A stretch of 8,546 nucleotides of DNA from Acidobacteriota bacterium (GTDB lineage Bacteria; Acidobacteriota; Vicinamibacteria; Vicinamibacterales; 2-12-FULL-66-21). The DNA lies in NCBI GenBank assembly GCA_013697225.1, contig JACCXG010000055.1, forward strand, positions 1-8,546, in the 5' to 3' direction. Made by a program: the position numbers and the translations under genes. Shown here in pieces: positions 1 to 5,447 of this stretch (within the stretch, counting starts at the first letter, position 1; every line of letters begins with the position of its first letter). The notes under the pieces were generated by a model that made no database searches, was not told the origin of the DNA, and was given only the letters and a program-made list of their open reading frames with translations.

Positions 1-677
1 GTCATCGCCTGCAGATCTCCGAGCGCCCCGTTCAGCCGCCGGTAAGCCGCAGGGTCCTTGATCAGCATGCCGAGCGTGCCCTGCCCTCGGCCCAGCTCAC
101 CCGCCACGACGTTGGCCGAGGCGATCAGCGCCTGCACCTCCTTGTAGACCTGATCGTCGGTGAACAGCTTGCCGACGGTGCCTCGCCCTTCCCGGATCTC
201 ACGGAGCATCTGCGTCATCTGGTCGAGCGACTGCGTGGCCCCTTCCGCGACATCGGCCAGTTGACCGGGGGTGCGACCCGACTGTATTAAATCACCGTCG
301 TTCAGGGACGTTCCGGCGGTGGAGGGAGAGATGTCGATGATCGGCTCACCCAGCAGGCTGAGCGAACCGATGGTGGCCCGCGACTCCGTTGTAATCCGGG
401 ACTTGTTCTCCTCGTGGACCTTGAGCAGCACTTCCACTTCGGAGCCCGACAGCTGCACCGCCCCGACCTTGCCGACTTCCACACCCGCCACACGCACGAC
501 CGCACCGCTCTTGAGCCCCTGGACGTCGGCGAAGCGCGTTCTCAGCTCGTACTGCTGCCACCCGAAGCCCCCCTGGCCCCCGACCGCGAGGATCATCATG
601 ATGGCCAGGGCAACGGAGGCGACGGTGATGATGCCGATTTTCAGTTCGGACCAGCCAAGGGAACGTGTGCGTGGCAT
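1..677 (-). CDS. mlaD: MlaD-like MCE family lipid-transport protein, C-terminus cut by window edge
   Basis: This is the substrate-binding subunit of an Mla-type ABC lipid transporter. It should be anchored in the inner membrane and form an MCE ring in the periplasm. Reading from ATG at 677 gives 225 complete codons with no stop before the window edge, so the gene is partial. Residues 11-33 form the N-terminal membrane anchor (after W9-S-E-L, start of a hydrophobic run ending AIMMILAVGG). Residues 43-119 are the MCE domain, with the typical 'F.DVQGLKSGAVVRVAGVEVGKV' pattern (49-71) and 'ATIGSLSLLGEPIIDI' (101-116). Beyond residue 145 it is probably helical and carries two copies of a G-x-G-T-[VL]-G-x-L motif, 34 residues apart (166 and 200). 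The start is supported by an AAGGAA Shine-Dalgarno 9 bases upstream, overlapping the stop of the ATPase gene. The assignment to the MCE family is firm. The exact name (MlaD, or the Mycobacterium/chloroplast-type equivalents) is by analogy, since the transported lipid cannot be read from sequence. Confidence 0.93.
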   Translation of the reverse strand, partial: MPRTRSLGWSELKIGIITVASVALAIMMILAVGGQGGFGWQQYELRTRFADVQGLKSGAVVRVAGVEVGKVGAVQLSGSEVEVLLKVHEENKSRITTESRATIGSLSLLGEPIIDISPSTAGTSLNDGDLIQSGRTPGQLADVAEGATQSLDQMTQMLREIREGRGTVGKLFTDDQVYKEVQALIASANVVAGELGRGQGTLGMLIKDPAAYRRLNGALGDLQAM

Positions 678-686
678 AAGAAACTG

Positions 687-692
687 TTCCTT
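687..692 (-). promoter_or_regulatory. Shine-Dalgarno of the mlaD-like gene, overlapping the mlaF stop codon
   Basis: The minus strand reads AAGGAA here, 9 bases before the ATG at 677. The first two bases of the motif are the last two bases of the TAA stop of the upstream ATPase gene. Ribosomes finishing the ATPase would thus uncover or re-use this site, which supports the chosen mlaD start and tight co-expression. Confidence 0.6.
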
Positions 693-1548
693 ACGAAAGA
701 AAGGCCTCGATGTAGGCGTCTGTCTGTGCGGCGTTCCGCAGCTCGCCGGCGTTACCCTCGAAGGCAATCAGTCCGTCGCGCAGCATGATGAACTCGGCCT
801 CCTGGCATTTCTCGGGCGATGCCTTCGGGAACTCGATATCCTGCCCCTGCCGGACCGCCGTGTGCTCCGCCACAAAAAAGGCGTCGCGCAGCTGATGAGT
901 GACCAGGATCGAGCTCACCCCCTCCAGGTCGCGCAGCTTGATGATCTCTTCATCGACGGTGACGGCCGTTATAGGGTCGAGCCCCGTTGTCGGCTCGTCG
1001 TACAACAGGATCCGCGGCTTCGCGGCCATGGCCCTGGCGATCGCCACCCGGCGGCGCTGGCCGCCCGAGAGCTCCGAGGGGCGGCGGTCGATGAACTCGC
1101 CGAGTCCAACGAACCCGAGCACCTCCTGGACCCGTGCATCGGCATCCGAGCGGACCCAGTTCAGCTCCTCATCCAGCTTGTAGCCGACGTTCTCCCGCAC
1201 GCTGAGCGAGTCGAACAGCGCTCCCTCCTGGAACACCATCCCGAGGTCACCCCTGACGGCCATCAGGTTGTCCTCGCTCATGTCGTCCACCCGTTCGCCG
1301 TTGACGAAAATCTGCCCTCCGTCCGGCTTGAGCAGCCCCAGAATGAGGCGGAGGATTGTGGACTTTCCGGCGCCGCTGGCTCCAAGGAAAATCTTCGTGT
1401 GGCCGGTCTTCAGCGTGAAGCTGACGTCGCGCAGGATGATCTTGTCGTCGAATGCCAGCTGCACGTGGTCGAACACGATGATGGGTCCGCCGGGGCCAAG
1501 GGCTTCTTCCAGCAGCGCAGAGCGGGGGGCGGGATGAACGACGGCCAT
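691..1548 (-). CDS. mlaF: MlaF-like ABC transporter ATPase
   Basis: This is the cytoplasmic ATPase that powers the Mla-type lipid transporter together with the permease and MCE protein encoded on either side. From ATG at 1548 it has 285 residues. The motifs are complete: Walker A GASGAGKS (56-63), Q-loop Q107, signature LSGGQ (160-164), Walker B LLYDEP with catalytic E185 (181-186), D-loop GLD (189-191) and switch histidine H218. The open frame extends a further 46 codons upstream into the permease gene, but that part is arginine-rich and unlike any ABC protein. The chosen ATG gives a normal N-terminus and forms a TGATG overlap with the permease stop. No Shine-Dalgarno is visible, so translation probably depends on re-initiation after the permease. 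Residues about 231-252 (around 'RQGQDIEFPKASPEK') form an extra segment of about 20 residues between the switch histidine and the final strand, compared with E. coli MlaF as I recall it. Family assignment is firm. Confidence 0.95.
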   Translation of the reverse strand: MAVVHPAPRSALLEEALGPGGPIIVFDHVQLAFDDKIILRDVSFTLKTGHTKIFLGASGAGKSTILRLILGLLKPDGGQIFVNGERVDDMSEDNLMAVRGDLGMVFQEGALFDSLSVRENVGYKLDEELNWVRSDADARVQEVLGFVGLGEFIDRRPSELSGGQRRRVAIARAMAAKPRILLYDEPTTGLDPITAVTVDEEIIKLRDLEGVSSILVTHQLRDAFFVAEHTAVRQGQDIEFPKASPEKCQEAEFIMLRDGLIAFEGNAGELRNAAQTDAYIEAFLS

Positions 1549-2321
1549 CAGTAAATCAGCACGATGAGCAGTTGCGTGACGAAGTAGTCGACGGCAATCA
1601 CCGCGACCGAACTGGCCACGACGGCATTGGTTGTCGCGCGGCCGACGCCCTGCGTGCCCCCTGTGGTCCGCAGCCCGACGTGACATCCGATGCTCACAAT
1701 CGCGAACCCGAGGAAGAAGGGCTTGATGAGCCCCATCCAGACGTCCTGGATGTAGAGCCCCTCCACGACGGAGTTCCAGTAAACGGAGGAGGCAACGCGC
1801 AGCACAAAGACCGTGACGATCCAGCCACCGACGATACCCACGGCACTGGCAATTACCGTCAGAACGGGGACCATGACGAGCCCCGCGAGAACCCGTGGGA
1901 CGACGAGCTTGCGGATGGGATCAGTCCCGAGCGCCCTCAGCGCCGCGATCTGGTCGGTGACCATCATGGAGCCGAGCTCGGCGGCGATGCCCGACCCGAC
2001 GCGCCCGGCCACCATCAAGCCCGTCAACACCGGCCCGAGCTCCTTGACGATGGAGGCGCTCACCAGGCGTCCCACCATCGACCGCGCACCGAAGGCGTCG
2101 AGGGTGGTGCCGGATTGCAGCGCCAGCACCATTCCCGTGAACAACCCGGTCAGCAGCACGACCGTGAGCGATCCGACCCCTATCGCATCGAACTGCTGCA
2201 CGACATCGCGATAGTAAAAAGGGCGGCTCACGATGCCCCGCGCTGTCAACGACAGCATGCCGACATACTCCTGAACCTCGAGCAGCGCCGCCTTGAGCCA
2301 TTCGACCAGACCGCCCCCCAT
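1548..2321 (-). CDS. mlaE: MlaE-like ABC transporter permease
   Basis: This is the inner-membrane permease of the lipid transporter. It is 257 residues long, as expected for the family. The N-terminus (about 1-45) contains an amphipathic interfacial helix region. Membrane segments are seen at roughly 50-70, 95-116, 145-175, 200-218 and 236-256. The central block 'KELGPVLTGLMVAGRVGSG' (93-111), followed by AELGSM (114-119), the acidic-rich loop to 'ALRALGTDP' (127-135) and 'RVLAGLVMVPVLT' (143-155), is the hallmark of MlaE/TrgD1-type permeases. The conserved C-terminal stretch 'KPFFLGF..S.GC..G' (200-216) is also present. The ATG overlaps the uvrB stop by one base (TGATG), and a GGGAG Shine-Dalgarno lies 9 bases upstream inside uvrB. 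The stop in turn overlaps the ATPase start, so the gene is coupled on both sides. The sequence does not tell the direction of lipid transport. Confidence 0.95.
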   Translation of the reverse strand: MGGGLVEWLKAALLEVQEYVGMLSLTARGIVSRPFYYRDVVQQFDAIGVGSLTVVLLTGLFTGMVLALQSGTTLDAFGARSMVGRLVSASIVKELGPVLTGLMVAGRVGSGIAAELGSMMVTDQIAALRALGTDPIRKLVVPRVLAGLVMVPVLTVIASAVGIVGGWIVTVFVLRVASSVYWNSVVEGLYIQDVWMGLIKPFFLGFAIVSIGCHVGLRTTGGTQGVGRATTNAVVASSVAVIAVDYFVTQLLIVLIY

Positions 2322-4333
2322 CAGTTCCGGCTCCCGGCGAATCCGAGCTCACGGGTGCGCAGCGCCTTGATCCGGTCGCGCAGCGCAGCAGCCTTCTCGA
2401 ACTCGAGGTTTGCCGCTGCCCCCTTCATCTGAAGCTGCAGCGTGGCGATGAAGGCATCCAGCTCTCCCTGCGTGCGGAATGTCTCCCCCTCCTTGGCCGG
2501 CGCGACCGTCACATAGTCCCGCTCGTACACGCTCGTCATCACGTCGTCGATGCTCTTGATGATGGAGGCCGGCGTGATGCCGTGCTCCCGGTTGTACGCC
2601 TCCTGAATTGCCCGCCGCCGTTCCGTTTCGCCGATGGCTTTCTGCATCGAATCGGTCATCCTGTCGGCGTACATCAGGGCTTTGCCGTTGACGTTGCGCG
2701 CGGCACGCCCCACCGTCTGTATCAGCGAACCGCCCGAGCGCAGGAAACCCTCCTTGTCGGCATCCAGGATGGCCACGAGCGACACCTCCGGGAGATCGAG
2801 CCCTTCCCTCAGAAGGTTGATCCCCACGAGCACGTCGAACTCACCGCGCCGAAGGTCGCGGAGAATCCCGATGCGCTCGAGGGTGTCGATGTCGGAATGC
2901 AGGTATCGCACCTTCACGCCCAGTTCCTGATAGTACTGCGTCAGATCTTCCGCCATGCGCTTTGTCAGGGTGGTCACGAGCACACGCTCGCGCCGGCCCG
3001 CACGTTCGCGAATCTCCGCAAGCAGGTCATCCACCTGCCCGCGCACCGGCCGTACTTCGATCACCGGATCCAGGAGGCCCGTCGGCCTGATGATCTGCTC
3101 TACGACCGCGCCGCCCGACTGGTGCAGCTCGTATGGCCCCGGTGTGGCGGACACGAACATCAGCTGCCCCACCCGCTTCTGCCATTCCTCGAAATTGAGC
3201 GGACGGTTGTCGAGGGCGGATGGCAGCCGGAACCCATAGGCGACGAGCACTTCCTTGCGAGAGCGGTCGCCGTGATACATCCCCCGGATCTGCGGAACCG
3301 TCTGATGGCTCTCATCCACGATTGTCAGCGCGTCGTCGGGCAGGTAGTCGAGGAGCGTGGGAGGGGGCTCACCAGGGGGGCGGCCGGTCAGGTGCCGCGC
3401 GTAGTTCTCGATCCCGTGGCAATAACCAATCTCCCTGATCATTTCGAGGTCGAACATCGTCCGCTGGTGCAGGCGGTGGGCCTCGAGCACCTTCCCCTCG
3501 GATTCGAGCTGGCCGCGATACCACCCCAGCTCCGCCTTGATGCTCTCGACTGCCCCCTTCGTCCGCTCACGCGAGGTCACGAAGTGCGTCTTCGGATAGA
3601 CAGCGACCTTGTCGTGACGGCGGAGCGTCCTGCCGGTCAGCGGATCGAACGAGATCAACTCGTCCACCTCATCGCCGAAGAGCTCGATCCGGAGGGCCTG
3701 GTCCTCGTACGACGGGTAGACCTCGACAATGTCCCCCCTGACGCGGAAGGCTCCCCGGGCGAAGTCGTGATCGTTGCGCTCGTACTGGATCTCGACCAGC
3801 TTCCGCAGGATCTGATCCCGCTCGATCCGCTGGCCACGCTCGAGCGGCAGCATCATGCCGTAGTAGGCCTCCGGTGAGCCGAGCCCGTATATGCAGGAGA
3901 CGCTGGCCACGATGACAACGTCCCGCCGCTCGAACAGCGACCGGGTGGCCGACAGCCGCATCCGGTCGATCTCGTCGTTGATGGTGGCCTCTTTCTCGAT
4001 GTAGGAGTCGGTCGTCGGGACGTAGGCCTCCGGCTGGTAATAGTCGTAGTAGCTGACGAAGTACTCGACCGCGTTCTCCGGGAAGAACCGCCGGAATTCC
4101 TGGTAGAGCTGAGCGGCGAGCGTTTTGTTGTGGGCCATGACCAGCGCGGGACGGTTCACCCGGGCTATGCACTGCGCCATGGTGAAGGTCTTGCCGGAGC
4201 CGGTGACGCCAAGGAGGACCTGCGAGGGATCGCCGCGGTTCAGCCCCTCGACGAGCTCGTCGATGGCGCGGGCCTGGTCCCCGCGCAGTTCGAAATCCGT
4301 AACCAGCTTGAACTGATCGTACTTGGAGGCCAT
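2321..4333 (-). CDS. uvrB: UvrABC excinuclease subunit B
   Basis: UvrB is the damage-verifying helicase-like subunit of nucleotide excision repair. It is loaded on DNA by UvrA and recruits the UvrC nuclease in the cytoplasm. At 670 residues it has full normal length. Visible motifs are Walker A GVTGSGKT (42-49), the tyrosine-rich beta-hairpin that inserts between strands (YFVSYYDYYQPEAYVP, 91-106), motif II DESH (340-343), motif III VSATP (394-398), motif V around 'INLLREGLDLPE' (505-516), motif VI QTVGRAAR (539-546) and a C-terminal UVR domain (about 625-662, 'LEFEKAAALRDRIKAL' core) for UvrC contact. Nothing essential is missing. The start is an ATG at 4333. It has only a weak ribosome site, and a small dyad GTCA-CA-TGAC sits just upstream (4338-4347). 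No LexA-type box of the E. coli (CTG-N10-CAG) or Bacillus (GAAC-N4-GTTC) kind is seen in the 107-base upstream spacer. Its stop overlaps the permease start, which makes it the first gene of the apparent uvrB-mlaEFD unit. Confidence 0.98.
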   Translation of the reverse strand: MASKYDQFKLVTDFELRGDQARAIDELVEGLNRGDPSQVLLGVTGSGKTFTMAQCIARVNRPALVMAHNKTLAAQLYQEFRRFFPENAVEYFVSYYDYYQPEAYVPTTDSYIEKEATINDEIDRMRLSATRSLFERRDVVIVASVSCIYGLGSPEAYYGMMLPLERGQRIERDQILRKLVEIQYERNDHDFARGAFRVRGDIVEVYPSYEDQALRIELFGDEVDELISFDPLTGRTLRRHDKVAVYPKTHFVTSRERTKGAVESIKAELGWYRGQLESEGKVLEAHRLHQRTMFDLEMIREIGYCHGIENYARHLTGRPPGEPPPTLLDYLPDDALTIVDESHQTVPQIRGMYHGDRSRKEVLVAYGFRLPSALDNRPLNFEEWQKRVGQLMFVSATPGPYELHQSGGAVVEQIIRPTGLLDPVIEVRPVRGQVDDLLAEIRERAGRRERVLVTTLTKRMAEDLTQYYQELGVKVRYLHSDIDTLERIGILRDLRRGEFDVLVGINLLREGLDLPEVSLVAILDADKEGFLRSGGSLIQTVGRAARNVNGKALMYADRMTDSMQKAIGETERRRAIQEAYNREHGITPASIIKSIDDVMTSVYERDYVTVAPAKEGETFRTQGELDAFIATLQLQMKGAAANLEFEKAAALRDRIKALRTRELGFAGSRN
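2331..2335 (-). promoter_or_regulatory. Shine-Dalgarno of mlaE inside the end of uvrB
   Basis: The minus strand reads GGGAG within the last codons of uvrB (Gly-Ser region), 9 bases before the permease ATG at 2321. This decides the permease start and shows that it can be translated both by re-initiation and by direct ribosome loading. Confidence 0.55.
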
Positions 4334-4440
4334 CTACGTCACATGACCGGCTCTGAAGACGTCCCGTGGAACCGGGGGCGCCGCTGTCCCGGGGCAAGCC
4401 GCGCAGCCGATCCGTCATCGTACCACGGCCCCCGGCAGCG

Positions 4441-5370
4441 CTACCGTGAAGGAGGGGACCCCGGAGCCGTATACGGGGCGAAGTACCCGGGCCGGGTGCG
4501 CACGCGTGCGCCTCTCAGATCCCGGCGTTTCAGCTTGATTTCGACAGGCCTCCAGGTGCCGTCCGCCCTGTCGTCGGTGGCAATGTACCCGAGCGTATAG
4601 CGGGCTCTGAGCTCGCTCTGGATCTTTTCGTAGACCCCGTCGAGGTCCTTGAGGCTCGTCGGGAAGAAGGCCTGCCCGCCGGTCAGCGCCGTGAACCGCT
4701 GGAGCTCGAGCTGCGCGCTGTTGCGGCTCGTCCCGGTCTGCCCCTGGAGATACCCGAGGGCGTACATCGTCACGTCGGTGCCTTTCAATAACTCGGCGAT
4801 CTCCCCTGCGCGCATGGTGCTGCGGGTGTCACCCCCGTCGGTGTAGGCGACCAGCACCTTCTGCCCGTCCTGCGCCATCGCGCCACGGAGGTATACGCCC
4901 AGAGCGTCATAGAACGCCGTATAGCCTCGAGGCTTGCGCATGCGTATGCGCTCGATCAGCCGCGGATAGTCGTCGGCTGCGTAGCGAGCGACGCGGACCT
5001 CCGTATCGAAGTCCACGAGCGTCACGTCGACCGCGTGCTCGGTCTGGTTCAGGAACTTGATTGCCGCCGTGCGAACCTCCCGGATGTCAGCCTCCATGCT
5101 GCCGCTGGAGTCGAGCAGGAAACCGAGGCGCAAGGGAAGTCCGGTATCGGACTCCCCGGCCGTGAAGAACGTCACCTGCTGAGGCTGTCCCCGCTCCAGC
5201 ACCTCGAAATCGTCCGCGGTGAGTCCCGTGATGGGCGAGCCCTGACGATCCGTGACCGCCACGGCAAAGTGCACCAGATCGACACCAACGCGGAGCGGCT
5301 GCTGAGCGGCAAGGATGCCGGCGGACAGCGCCACTGCGGCAAGCGCACAGAGACTCGAGGGGATAGCCAT
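4441..5370 (-). CDS. Exported VWA-domain protein of the acidobacterial VWFA-related family
   Basis: This is a secreted or periplasmic protein of unknown role, with a von Willebrand factor A domain that probably binds a protein partner through a metal ion. From ATG at 5370 it has 309 residues. Residues 1-23 form a signal peptide (hydrophobic core ALAAVALSAGIL, then AAQQ as likely cleavage site). Residues about 30-70 form the short beta domain typical of the family, with 'V.VTD..G.PI.GL..DDFEV.E.G..Q.V'. The VWA domain follows (about 80-260) with an intact metal site: DSSGS (87-91), T151 in GYTAFYDAL and D178 in TDGGD. The 'ELRARYTLGY' block (253-262) and 'RPGYFA' (293-298) near the end match the TIGR03436-type proteins common in Acidobacteriota. 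The frame could start nine codons earlier at a TTG (5397), but that lies in the heptamer repeat and would put charged/polar residues before the signal peptide; neither start has a clear Shine-Dalgarno. It follows the barrel-protein gene after 77 bases on the same strand and may share its transcript. Confidence 0.9.
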   Translation of the reverse strand: MAIPSSLCALAAVALSAGILAAQQPLRVGVDLVHFAVAVTDRQGSPITGLTADDFEVLERGQPQQVTFFTAGESDTGLPLRLGFLLDSSGSMEADIREVRTAAIKFLNQTEHAVDVTLVDFDTEVRVARYAADDYPRLIERIRMRKPRGYTAFYDALGVYLRGAMAQDGQKVLVAYTDGGDTRSTMRAGEIAELLKGTDVTMYALGYLQGQTGTSRNSAQLELQRFTALTGGQAFFPTSLKDLDGVYEKIQSELRARYTLGYIATDDRADGTWRPVEIKLKRRDLRGARVRTRPGYFAPYTAPGSPPSR

Positions 5371-5390
5371 ATGTGTCACGGGCCAGGAAA

Positions 5391-5430
5391 GGGACAAGTG
5401 ACAAAGGGATAAGGGATAAGGGATAAGGGA
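5391..5430. repeat. Heptanucleotide tandem repeat (GGGATAA) with G-quadruplex pattern
   Basis: On the plus strand there are three perfect GGGATAA units (5406-5412, 5413-5419, 5420-5426) followed by a partial GGGA. They are preceded, after one extra A, by two diverged units, GTGACAA (5398-5404) and GGGACAA (5391-5397). The four GGG tracts at 5406, 5413, 5420 and 5427 are each separated by four bases, which satisfies the usual G3-loop quadruplex rule. The array fills most of the 77-base spacer between the barrel gene stop and the VWA gene start. The G-rich strand is the template strand for both neighbouring genes, so their RNA would carry the C-rich version. Confidence 0.85.
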
Positions 5431-5447
5431 CCCGCTCCATGTCCGGT

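Noticed and set aside
271..1554. Plus-strand open frame of 427 codons antisense to the MCE and ATPase genes
   Set aside because: It is opposite two well-recognised genes, has a low-complexity Arg/Pro/His-rich translation and is the usual shadow frame of GC-rich coding DNA.
1549..1686. Upstream extension of the ATPase frame by 46 codons
   Set aside because: The added residues are Arg/His-rich, lie over the permease C-terminus in another frame, and do not resemble ABC ATPases.
1572..2432. Plus-strand open frame of 286 codons antisense to the permease
   Set aside because: The translation is rich in His, Asp and Arg from complementing hydrophobic codons and has no domain; it is a shadow of the membrane protein.
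2582..3877. Plus-strand open frame of 431 codons antisense to uvrB
   Set aside because: It lies wholly opposite uvrB, whose motifs are complete, and its translation shows no recognisable domain.
4334..4440. Search for a LexA box, promoter or terminator in the spacer between the VWA gene and uvrB
   Set aside because: A TACGAT at 4417-4422 (minus strand) is the best -10 but has no matching -35. GC-rich short stems occur without a T-run, and no CTG-N10-CAG or GAAC-type SOS box is present.
4498..4511. Perfect 14-base palindrome GCGCACGCGTGCGC
   Set aside because: It lies inside the VWA coding region over a conserved Arg-rich block (GARVRTRPGY), and such palindromes arise readily in GC-rich codons; no second copy was seen.
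5371..5397. Alternative TTG start of the VWA protein nine codons upstream
   Set aside because: The TTG falls in the heptamer repeat and adds MSLSWPVTH before an already complete signal peptide; ATG at 5370 is simpler.
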